Positions 53,018 through 60,987 of a DNA stretch of 64,000 bases are shown here, piece after piece; the stretch's first letter is position 1; each line of letters starts with the position of its first letter. Made by a program: the position numbers and the translations under genes. The notes under the pieces were generated by a model. That model searched no databases and was not told where the DNA came from. It saw nothing but the letters and a program-made list of their open reading frames with translations. Source of the stretch: Desulfogranum japonicum DSM 18378 (GTDB lineage Bacteria > Desulfobacterota > Desulfobulbia > Desulfobulbales > Desulfobulbaceae); NCBI RefSeq assembly GCF_000429945.1, contig NZ_AUCV01000003.1:186001-250000 (forward strand), given 5' to 3'.

Positions 53018-54505
53018 ATGTATTTCCCGACTGAAAGTGATTTTTCTGCCATGTTGGATGAAGCTGACCTGGTTCCGCTGTATCGTACAATCATTGCTGA
53101 TCTTGACACTCCCCTGACCATTTTTGCAAAAGTTGCGGGTACTAAAAAACATGCGTTTTTGTTTGAGTCCATGGAGGGAGGTGAAAAATGGGGCAGGTAC
53201 TCATTTATAGGTTTGGATCCCTTGGCAACTATCACCAGCTTGAAAGATAGTTTTTCCGTTGTCTATCCTGATAATCCTGATGCCGATGTTCATCTCAGTG
53301 GTGTTAACCCACTGCGTGAACTCCAGAAACTACTAGGGTCTCTTAATGTCCCCGATTCATCTGAACTGCCCAGGTTTTATGGCGGCGCTGTCGGGTTTAT
53401 GGGGTATGACATGATCCGTTTTATTGAAGAGATCCCTGATCAACATCCTGTAGGATCAACACCGGACAGTGCCTTTATGATTCCCGGTATGGTTCTTATT
53501 CATGATTCTGTAGAGCAATCCTTAACCATTGTCTGTAATGTACGCAAACAGGACTCTCTTTCTGCTCAAGAACTCTATAAGCGCGGATGTGGATTAATTG
53601 ATGAGGTTGAGCAATGCATAAAAGGACCAGTTCCTGACAATGTGGTAGAGCAGGGGAAGCCTGTGGCTGCTCATGACTTCCATTCGAATATGGAACCAGA
53701 AATCTTTCACAATATGGTCAATAAAGCAAAGGAGTATATACTGGCGGGTGATGTCATTCAGGTCGTGCTCTCCCAGAGGTTTCATTCCAAGACCAATCTT
53801 AATCCCTTTGTTTTGTACCGTGCCTTACGTCATATTAACCCCAGTCCATATCTGTTTTATGTTCGACATGACGACCTGGTGTTAATAGGTTCTTCTCCAG
53901 AGATCCTGGTACGCCTTGAAGGTAGGGAAATTGAGTTACGGCCAATTGCGGGAACCAGAAAGCGTGGTAAGGATCTGGAAGACGATCTCGCCCTGGAAAA
54001 GGAATTGCTGGCAGACCCTAAAGAACGCGCCGAGCATTTGATGCTGGTTGATCTTGGGCGTAATGATGTGGGCAGAGTTGCTGAAGCAGGATCTGTCAGA
54101 GTGGACGATCTGTTGGTCATAGAGCGGTACAGCCATGTTATGCATATTGTTTCCGGTGTACGGGGGACTCTCAAAAGCGATCTTGATCAATTCGATGTCT
54201 TTGAGGCCTGCTTCCCTGCTGGAACTGTCAGCGGTGCCCCCAAAATACGTGCTATGGAAATCATTGACGAACTTGAGGTGGAGAGGCGTGGGCCATATGC
54301 CGGTGCTGTCGGTTATTTTGGCTTTTCCGGTAACATGGATTTCTGTATAACCATCCGAACCTTTGTGGTTCAGGATAACACTCTTTGGGTGCAAGCTGGC
54401 GCAGGGATTGTAGCTGATTCAGATCCCAATAAGGAGTTTGAAGAAACCGTTAACAAATCCATGGCACTGCGAAAAGCAGTTGAGTTGGCTGAACAGGGGT
54501 TTTAA
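53018..54505 (+). CDS. trpE: Anthranilate synthase component I
   Basis: A 495-residue enzyme that converts chorismate to anthranilate with ammonia from TrpG. The N-terminal Trp feedback site is present ([19 protein letters not shown]). The chorismate-binding catalytic domain shows [41 protein letters not shown] and [18 protein letters not shown]. The start has an AAGAAG site upstream. It is the first gene of the trpEGDCF operon and abuts trpG with a 2-base gap. Confidence 0.97.
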   Translation: MYFPTESDFSAMLDEADLVPLYRTIIADLDTPLTIFAKVAGTKKHAFLFESMEGGEKWGRYSFIGLDPLATITSLKDSFSVVYPDNPDADVHLSGVNPLRELQKLLGSLNVPDSSELPRFYGGAVGFMGYDMIRFIEEIPDQHPVGSTPDSAFMIPGMVLIHDSVEQSLTIVCNVRKQDSLSAQELYKRGCGLIDEVEQCIKGPVPDNVVEQGKPVAAHDFHSNMEPEIFHNMVNKAKEYILAGDVIQVVLSQRFHSKTNLNPFVLYRALRHINPSPYLFYVRHDDLVLIGSSPEILVRLEGREIELRPIAGTRKRGKDLEDDLALEKELLADPKERAEHLMLVDLGRNDVGRVAEAGSVRVDDLLVIERYSHVMHIVSGVRGTLKSDLDQFDVFEACFPAGTVSGAPKIRAMEIIDELEVERRGPYAGAVGYFGFSGNMDFCITIRTFVVQDNTLWVQAGAGIVADSDPNKEFEETVNKSMALRKAVELAEQGF

Positions 54506-54507
54506 CA

Positions 54508-55119
54508 GTGATAGTTCTGATAGATAACTACGATTCATTTACGTATAATATTGTTCAGGTGCTTTCCACAGCCCCTGAGGATAACATGGGAACCTGGAGT
54601 ATGCCTGAACTGCAGGTGTATCGTAATGATAAGATTACGGTTACAGAGATTGAATCTCTTAATCCTGAAAAGCTGATCATTTCTCCCGGGCCATGTACGC
54701 CTTCTGAAGCAGGCATATCCATTGAGGCCATTGGTGCTTTCAGTGGGAAAATTCCAATTCTTGGCGTTTGTCTTGGGCACCAATCCATAGGTGAAGCTTT
54801 TGGGGGGAAAGTTATTCGCGCCGATCGCCTCATGCACGGGAAAACCAGCCCGGTAACCCATGATGGTAAAGGGGTCTTTACTGGCCTGAAAAATCCTTTT
54901 GACGGAATGCGTTATCATTCCCTTGTTGTTGAAGAGAAAAGTCTTCCCGATTGTCTCATAGCCACAGCACACACTGATCAGGGAGAATTGATGGGAGTCC
55001 GGCATGTGTCTCTTCCCATAGAAGGTGTGCAGTTCCACCCGGAATCTATCATGACCCCGGAAGGCATGCAGCTGTTGCATAATTTTCTGCGTGCAGACTA
55101 TGAACAACTTCTACGCTAA
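54508..55119 (+). CDS. trpG: Anthranilate synthase component II (glutamine amidotransferase)
   Basis: A 203-residue class I amidotransferase with the triad nucleophile C88 in [15 protein letters not shown] and the His-Glu pair in VQFHPESI. The start is GTG, 2 bases after the trpE stop. It is not fused to TrpD here. It could also serve p-aminobenzoate synthesis, but the operon context favours TrpG. Confidence 0.96.
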   Translation: MIVLIDNYDSFTYNIVQVLSTAPEDNMGTWSMPELQVYRNDKITVTEIESLNPEKLIISPGPCTPSEAGISIEAIGAFSGKIPILGVCLGHQSIGEAFGGKVIRADRLMHGKTSPVTHDGKGVFTGLKNPFDGMRYHSLVVEEKSLPDCLIATAHTDQGELMGVRHVSLPIEGVQFHPESIMTPEGMQLLHNFLRADYEQLLR

Positions 55120-55146
55120 TTTGAGATATTTACAGGTTGAGCAATA

Positions 55147-56181
55147 ATGATAAAAGATGCAATTGGTAAGGTGATTACAGGCACCGATCTCACAGAAGCT
55201 GAAATGATTGATGTCATGCATGAAATAATGAGCGGTGATGCCACTCCCGCCCAGATAGGTTCGTTTATTACAGCCTTGCGAATGAAAGGAGAGACAATCG
55301 ATGAGATTGTAGGTGCTGTGCGGGTGATGCGTGAAAAGGCAACCTTTGTTGACACCGGTATAGATACAGCCGGAGGTGAGGTGCTCGTCGATATTGTGGG
55401 AACAGGAGGAGATGGATCGGGCAGTTTCAATGTTTCCACTACCACCAGTTTTGTAGTCGCTTCAGCGGGTATTCCTGTGGCTAAACATGGCAACAGAGCG
55501 GTTTCTTCGCACTGCGGCAGTGCCGATGTGCTGGAAGCTCTTGGAGTGGATCTTTCCCTGAGTGCGGAGCAGGTCGGTCGTTGCGTTGGGGATATTGGCA
55601 TTGGCTTTCTTTTTGCGCCTATGCTTCACGGGGCAATGAAATATGCCATAGGTCCACGCAGGGAAATCGGTGTTCGTACTATTTTCAATATCCTTGGACC
55701 AATGACTAACCCGGCCGGTGCGAATGTACAGTTGACCGGTGTTTTTGCGCGTGAATTGACCACCAAGCTTGCCGATGTTCTTGTGAGATTGGGTATGAAA
55801 AGGGCCATGGTTGTATGGGGAGAAGGTAATCTAGACGAACTGACCGTAACAGGTAAATCATATATTGCTGATGGTTACGACGGTAAAGTCGAGGAAATGG
55901 TTATTACACCGGAACAGTTTGGTTTGCAAACAGCCAGCATGGATGATATTCGAGGTGGTGAGACTGCTGAGGAATCTGCAGAGCAGGTGAGAAAGGTACT
56001 GAGTGGTGAACGAGGTGCTAAATTGGATATGGTACTCCTTAATGCAGGAGCTACCTTACATGCAGCAGGTAAAGCCAGTGATATAGGGTCGGGTGTAGAA
56101 TTGGCACGTGAGCTTGTTGATTCCGGAGCCGCGATGCAGAAGCTGGAACAATTGACAGGATATACGCCGGTGGAAGGGTAG
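55147..56181 (+). CDS. trpD: Anthranilate phosphoribosyltransferase
   Basis: A 344-residue enzyme that joins anthranilate to PRPP. The PRPP-binding loop GTGGDGSGSFNVST, AKHGNRAVSSHCGSADVLEALG and the GPMTNPAGANVQLTGVF segment are all intact. It starts 27 bases after trpG. Confidence 0.97.
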   Translation: MIKDAIGKVITGTDLTEAEMIDVMHEIMSGDATPAQIGSFITALRMKGETIDEIVGAVRVMREKATFVDTGIDTAGGEVLVDIVGTGGDGSGSFNVSTTTSFVVASAGIPVAKHGNRAVSSHCGSADVLEALGVDLSLSAEQVGRCVGDIGIGFLFAPMLHGAMKYAIGPRREIGVRTIFNILGPMTNPAGANVQLTGVFARELTTKLADVLVRLGMKRAMVVWGEGNLDELTVTGKSYIADGYDGKVEEMVITPEQFGLQTASMDDIRGGETAEESAEQVRKVLSGERGAKLDMVLLNAGATLHAAGKASDIGSGVELARELVDSGAAMQKLEQLTGYTPVEG

Positions 56182-56192
56182 GTGAGCAGAAC

Positions 56193-56957
56193 ATGATCTT
56201 AGATACCATTGTTGCACGGAAAAAAGAAGAAGTTCAGGAACTTCGCGTACGCGGAGTGCTTCATCCTCCCGAAGAGTTAGATCCTCCCCGTGGGTTTATG
56301 CGCAGTCTGACCGAAGCACCTGGGGTTGCCATTATTGCGGAAGCCAAAAAGGCCTCTCCTTCCAAGGGCGTGATTCAGCCGGATTTTGATCCTGTGGCCA
56401 TAGCCAGACATTATCAGGCCAATGGTGCCCATGCCATGTCTGTTCTCACTGATATTGATTTCTTTCAGGGTGCCCTGGCATACATTCCGCTTGTGCGTAG
56501 TGTGGTTGACCTTCCTGTTCTTCGTAAAGATTTTATCATTGACCCCTTGCAGATTGCAGAGGCGAGAATGGTCGGTGCAGATGCTATTTTATTGATAGCA
56601 GCTATCCTGGATGTGAACCAGTTACGAGATTATCGCCAGCAGGCTGAAGCATCTGGTATGGATGTTCTGGTTGAGGTTCACGATGAAAAGGAGCTGGACT
56701 CTGCGTTGGAGGCTGGTAGCAGATTGATCGGTATCAATAACAGAAATCTTAATGATTTTACCGTTAGCCTGGATACCACTTTTCGTCTCTTGAAACTCAT
56801 CCCCGAGAATATACCCGTGGTGAGCGAATCAGGAATTGCGACAGTGGAAGATATCCGCCGTCTGAAGGAGCATAATATAACAGCAGCTCTCATTGGAGAG
56901 AGTCTCATGCGAGGCGGTACAACAAGTGATTTATTGCGGGAGTTCACTTTGCTATGA
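56193..56957 (+). CDS. trpC: Indole-3-glycerol-phosphate synthase
   Basis: A 254-residue TIM-barrel enzyme. Visible motifs are IIAEAKKASPSKGVI with its catalytic lysines, SVLTDIDFFQG, PVLRKDFIIDPLQI, LIGINNRNLNDF and VSESGIATVEDI. It overlaps trpF by 4 bases. Confidence 0.97.
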   Translation: MILDTIVARKKEEVQELRVRGVLHPPEELDPPRGFMRSLTEAPGVAIIAEAKKASPSKGVIQPDFDPVAIARHYQANGAHAMSVLTDIDFFQGALAYIPLVRSVVDLPVLRKDFIIDPLQIAEARMVGADAILLIAAILDVNQLRDYRQQAEASGMDVLVEVHDEKELDSALEAGSRLIGINNRNLNDFTVSLDTTFRLLKLIPENIPVVSESGIATVEDIRRLKEHNITAALIGESLMRGGTTSDLLREFTLL

Positions 56958-57628
56958 TTGGGAATCAAAGGGTAAGAGTGAAGATATGCGGCATCACCAG
57001 GTTTGACGATGCAGTGACTGCTGTCAGGGCTGGAGTTGATGCCCTTGGCTTTATTTTTTACGAGCAAAGTCCACGCTATATTGATCCCGAAGAAGCTAAA
57101 ATCATTCTTGATGAATTACCTCCTTTTGTAGACAGCGTCGGGGTTTTTGTTGATAAAAAAAGAAAAGAGGTCGAAGAAATCATCGATTACTGCAGGCTGG
57201 ATTATGTGCAGCTGCATGGTGAAGAATCGCCAAAATACTGTGAGCGGCTGGCCCGCTTTGCATCGCCCTGTGAAGTGTTGAAGGCGTTCCGCGTCGGGCC
57301 TCATCTCACTCCGGAAACCATTGTCGATTACTCTCCCTATGTGAGAGGCTTTCTTTTTGACACCTACAAAAAGGGTGAAAAAGGAGGGACAGGAGAGGTC
57401 TTTGACTGGTCGGTAATCAAGAAATTGAACTTGCGTAAACCATACCTGTTAGCAGGCGGTCTGGATGTCGAGAATATCAGTAAGGCTCTGAAATCGGTCA
57501 AACCGTTTGGTGTTGACGCCAATTCAGGACTTGAGACTGCACCTGGAAGGAAGAATCATGCGTTAATCGTCGACTTTATTCAGAAGGTCAGGGCTTTTGA
57601 ATATCAGCAGTTAGTACGCCACGAGTAA
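56954..57628 (+). CDS. trpF: Phosphoribosylanthranilate isomerase
   Basis: A 224-residue TIM-barrel isomerase with the N-terminal KICGITRFDDA motif (catalytic Cys), YVQLHGEES, and the phosphate-binding LLAGGLDVENI and GVDANSGLETAPG segments. The ATG overlaps the trpC stop. The expected trpB and trpA do not follow: the next gene is convergent rlpA. Confidence 0.96.
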   Translation: MIGNQRVRVKICGITRFDDAVTAVRAGVDALGFIFYEQSPRYIDPEEAKIILDELPPFVDSVGVFVDKKRKEVEEIIDYCRLDYVQLHGEESPKYCERLARFASPCEVLKAFRVGPHLTPETIVDYSPYVRGFLFDTYKKGEKGGTGEVFDWSVIKKLNLRKPYLLAGGLDVENISKALKSVKPFGVDANSGLETAPGRKNHALIVDFIQKVRAFEYQQLVRHE

Positions 57629-57736
57629 TCCTGAAATTCAATTGTTACAGTGGTCCGTGCTGTAGAGCCGATGTTCCCACGCGTTTATCGGCCAGTGGGA
57701 AACTCCGTTGAGTAACTGTGATCGGTTATCTCTAGC

Positions 57737-58522
57737 TTAACGAGCAAGAACCAAAGCATAGGGAAAACCGTTTTGCTCCAGGTGCTGTTCAAACGCCTTG
57801 GCTTTGGTCAGTGTGTTACCGGCATACACCAAAACCCTGTAGAGGTTCATGCCTGCTGCAGGGTATTGCTGGATAATCACATCTCTCCCTTTATCTGCAA
57901 AGTTGTGTGCAAGTTTTCTGGCATTTTCTAGCTTAACAAATGCACCTGTCTGTACATAGAAGTTACCCCGTTCAAATCGGTTGGTTGGAGAAGGCGGTGC
58001 ATCCTCGTCCTGCCTGGATTTTGAAGGAGCATACTTTTTAGTGCTCATGGCAATAATTTCTACAGGATCTGTTCCAGGACCGATCATGTCTATCTGATCA
58101 GCCGCGGTATAGGTCAAATCAATAATCCTGTCGTTGACAAACGGCCCCCGGTCATTGACACGCACAGTACAGCTTTTGTTGGTTCGCAGATTTTTCACCA
58201 GTAATATGGTACCCATGGGGAGTGTTTTGTGGGCAGCGGTTTCACCATACATGTCGTAGGTTTCTCCGTTAGCGGTCTTCCGTCCGTGAAATTTACCTCC
58301 GTACCAGGAAGCATACCCTTTTTCACGAAACCCTTCTGCTGAAGGAATAGGATAATATTTTACTCCTTTAATCACATATGGTCGTTGCGTTGCCCTGCTG
58401 TACTTGCGGGATTCCTGCTTTTTGGCAGGAGCCTTGTGAGAGATCGGGGCTTTGCTGCTGCAACCTGGGAATATGCTTCCCAGCAGAATAACAAGTACAA
58501 ACGGGACTATTTTTTGTGTCAT
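57737..58522 (-). CDS. rlpA: Septal-ring lipoprotein RlpA (DPBB plus SPOR)
   Basis: A 261-residue lipoprotein. The lipobox is FPGC with Cys at residue 21. The double-psi beta-barrel lytic domain is clear (GYASWYGGKFHGRKTANGE, CTVRVNDRGPFVNDRIIDLT). The C-terminal SPOR domain binds denuded glycan strands (NFYVQTGAFVKLENARKLAH). Its start overlaps the stop of the cytochrome gene upstream, so the two are in one transcript. Confidence 0.95.
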   Translation of the reverse strand: MTQKIVPFVLVILLGSIFPGCSSKAPISHKAPAKKQESRKYSRATQRPYVIKGVKYYPIPSAEGFREKGYASWYGGKFHGRKTANGETYDMYGETAAHKTLPMGTILLVKNLRTNKSCTVRVNDRGPFVNDRIIDLTYTAADQIDMIGPGTDPVEIIAMSTKKYAPSKSRQDEDAPPSPTNRFERGNFYVQTGAFVKLENARKLAHNFADKGRDVIIQQYPAAGMNLYRVLVYAGNTLTKAKAFEQHLEQNGFPYALVLAR

Positions 58523-60012
58523 GGGTGCTGCTGTTGGTGGTTCTGGGGGAAAGGTGCGCTGTCTGTGTTCAGCAGGTGGCTGAACCGGTTGGCGTAAAAC
58601 AAACCGGCTGGCCCTGTAGTGTGAGGAATGTATGCTCGGTACCCGTTATCTACTCCTTTTATATTATCAAATAGTACTTCGTCGTCTTCGTCCACCATGG
58701 AAAGTCTGAGGTCCAGAATAGGGCGGAACACTTTTATTATACCGTCACTGTCCCGTGCAATAACCATATCTTCCCAACGGCGTTGACCATAGCCTTTATA
58801 CCATACTCCGGGAGAACTCATTCCGGTGATGCCATCTCGCATGGTAGGTTCAAGTTCTTCGTCGTATGTGTACAGGTTGTGTTCAAGAAGTGCTTCGACC
58901 TCTGAACTTCCCTGTACAGTGAGTCGTTCCCACATTTCCATTTCGTCTGAAGCAGAGCGAAGCAGGTGAGTTGGTGAATCTTTGAAAGCCCATTGAGCAT
59001 GGCATACAAGGCAGTCAACCTGACTATTGTATTGCCTGTGGGCAGGATTTTTCATAGCCGGAATGGACAGGGAATCACCTCTTAAGGTGTTCAGAACCAG
59101 GTGATCACCGCTACGCACCAAGCCATCTACTGGCGGAACCGGATCATTGGTTTGCCATGCATGACAGGTGATGCATTGAGGAGATGTTTGCTCACCGTGT
59201 CCAACCTGATTGTGACAATCCTGGCACACCATTCCTCGCTGGAGGTGAATATCACTACTCAAGTTAAGATATTCAACCCCATAAGGCCTGTCATAGGCGT
59301 TGAGAGTGATGTAAGGCGTACGATATTCCCAGTTGAAGTCGTTTTCGAAACGCCCCTGAAAATCGCTGCCGACGTAGTTTCCATAATGGCAGCTGTTACA
59401 GTTTTCCATCGTTGGAGGCCGGAAGGTGTGGGACGTTAGTTTTCCCTGCTCAAATTTAAGGTGGCAGCTGGCACATCCTGTACCATGCTGTACAAGAGGA
59501 TAGGTGTCACCGGAACTGTAAGGATGGCAACGCAAGCATCGTTTGCGAAGCAGGTCGTCAGCCAAATCAAGTGAGCTTTGAATTACATCGTGCTGAGGAA
59601 CATCCAGAAGCCCTGCCAGGTCTGATGAAGCTCCAAAATGGCGTCGGACCATATTCACTTTGTTGCTCAGGGTAAAATGCAGATCGTTTAATGCCCTTTG
59701 AACCTGCTTCTGGTGGCAAGAACCACAGCTCTGTTGCATATGGTCCGGATGGGTGGGCTTTGCAATTATCCCCTGGTGAGCTATTGTTTTATCATGAGTT
59801 GTGTTGTCCCCTTGATGACACGAGGTACAAGACAGATCATGGGGAGGAGCCAGGGTAACCTGGTTGTGACAGGCCGCACAACCGGGAGCCAGCTGAACCT
59901 CTGACACTGTGGCTGAAATACTTGCTTTCTCCTGCTCGGGCATTCGTTTTTCCTCGCGACAACCTGGCAAAGAGACAAGAAATATGAAGAGAATGATAAA
60001 ATAGCGTTGCAT
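58519..60012 (-). CDS. Nonaheme c-type cytochrome lipoprotein
   Basis: A 497-residue protein with a lipoprotein signal (FLVSLPGC) and nine CxxCH sites: CAACH, CTSCH, CGSCH, CLRCH, CASCH, CNSCH, CQDCH, CITCH, CLVCH. The last ~140 residues are haem-free. It is probably anchored in the outer membrane or facing the periplasm. No named family is recognised with certainty. The frame opens at 60081, but the Met at 60012 has AAGG upstream and starts the signal. It overlaps rlpA by 4 bases. Confidence 0.85.
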   Translation of the reverse strand: MQRYFIILFIFLVSLPGCREEKRMPEQEKASISATVSEVQLAPGCAACHNQVTLAPPHDLSCTSCHQGDNTTHDKTIAHQGIIAKPTHPDHMQQSCGSCHQKQVQRALNDLHFTLSNKVNMVRRHFGASSDLAGLLDVPQHDVIQSSLDLADDLLRKRCLRCHPYSSGDTYPLVQHGTGCASCHLKFEQGKLTSHTFRPPTMENCNSCHYGNYVGSDFQGRFENDFNWEYRTPYITLNAYDRPYGVEYLNLSSDIHLQRGMVCQDCHNQVGHGEQTSPQCITCHAWQTNDPVPPVDGLVRSGDHLVLNTLRGDSLSIPAMKNPAHRQYNSQVDCLVCHAQWAFKDSPTHLLRSASDEMEMWERLTVQGSSEVEALLEHNLYTYDEELEPTMRDGITGMSSPGVWYKGYGQRRWEDMVIARDSDGIIKVFRPILDLRLSMVDEDDEVLFDNIKGVDNGYRAYIPHTTGPAGLFYANRFSHLLNTDSAPFPQNHQQQHP

Positions 60013-60016
60013 AACC

Positions 60017-60045
60017 TTGACACCATACCATAAAATTGATACATC
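60017..60045 (+). promoter_or_regulatory. Possible promoter of the tRNA-Thr gene
   Basis: TTGACA, 17 bases, TACATC, about 45 bases before the tRNA. The -10 element is poor, so this is tentative. Confidence 0.3.
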
Positions 60046-60090
60046 AATAAACCTCAAAATTATGCATGTCCAGATATGCAATATTCCAGA

Positions 60091-60167
60091 GCCGATATAG
60101 CTCAGTTTGGTAGAGCGGCTGATTCGTAATCAGTAGGTCACCGGTTCAAGTCCGGTTATCGGCTCCA
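60091..60167 (+). tRNA. tRNA-Thr (anticodon CGT)
   Basis: A full cloverleaf can be drawn. The acceptor stem is GCCGATA / TATCGGC with T discriminator and encoded CCA. The anticodon loop is TTCGTAA (CGT, reads ACG). The T-arm is CCGG-TTCAAGT-CCGG. Length is 77 bases including CCA. No other tRNA is adjacent. The DNA after it turns AT-rich. Confidence 0.95.
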
Positions 60168-60181
60168 GTATTTTTAGATAG

Positions 60182-60252
60182 TTAACCTATCTGTCAACGA
60201 ACTCTGTTCCCTGTTCTATTTATGGTTCTATGTGGGTTCTATGATAGGTTAA
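60182..60252. repeat. Phased direct repeats inside an inverted repeat, just after tRNA-Thr
   Basis: TTAACCTATC (60182-60191) and its exact reverse complement GATAGGTTAA (60243-60252) flank three copies of GTTCTAT at 60213, 60225 and 60236, spaced 12 and 11 bases (about one helical turn). Such an arrangement beside a tRNA resembles integrase arm sites or an att region. No integrase gene is in the window. Confidence 0.4.
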
Positions 60253-60955
60253 AGTCTTGTCATTTTCGCATAGAGCGATTTCGATGCAATCGTGCACTCA
60301 TCTGATTAAAGAAATAGCGTCAAAAGCTCGGTTGCTGTAGGGCAAAATAATCAGCGGCATATATTACTCTAACCCCTTTTCTGAAAAATGAGGGGGAGGG
60401 GAGTATTGAGAGGGTCGTTTTTTTGAATTGTTTGACGTATTATTTTACGACCGGCTTGCATAAAGAAATTGTTAGCCATGCAGGTATTGTCCAGATGTCT
60501 ATCAATATATGTTATTTCTTTTCTATCGTGTGAACTGAAATGATGGATAATAGTGCAGGAAAAGATAGAAAAGAAAGGATGTTCCATGAGAAAGGAATTC
60601 TAAAATTTTTCCCTTAATTCACATGAACATTATCAGTCACTCAATTTCATTGCTTTAAAAATAGGAATACAATTTGTTGATTAACGTAATTTCTTGGAAA
60701 CATTTTTTTGAAAATTATCAAAAAAGATTTCACCTTGTGGAGAGAGAAAAGTCAGTATTATATATTTTACCCCATTTATAGAGGGAATTGATTGAACTTG
60801 AGCTGAAAATTATCTGACAGGGTGTCGTGTTGATAGCAAAAAAAACAACCAAACATTTCAATGAACAAAAAATATTTTGCCATTTCTGTAAATAGGCCCC
60901 TTAAGTACAAAGATTTGATAAAGTTTCAACTATCTTAGAACTTGAATCAAAATTT
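60253..60955. other. 700-base AT-rich region without a clear gene
   Basis: Markedly AT-rich compared with the core genes to the left. A 72-codon frame (60369-60587, minus) has no recognisable features. It probably belongs to the acquired segment carrying the restriction-modification gene. Confidence 0.4.
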
Positions 60956-60983
60956 ATTCCTGAAGAAAATAAATTTCAGGAAT
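60956..60983 (-). terminator. Probable terminator of the methyltransferase-endonuclease gene
   Basis: A 9-base inverted repeat (ATTCCTGAA / TTCAGGAAT) with a 10-base loop, starting 4 bases after the stop codon on the minus strand and followed by AAATTTTG. Confidence 0.5.
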
Positions 60984-60987
60984 GAAA

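Noticed and set aside
60369-60587. 72-codon minus-strand frame after the tRNA
   Set aside because: No family features or ribosome-binding site; possible remnant, but not supportable.
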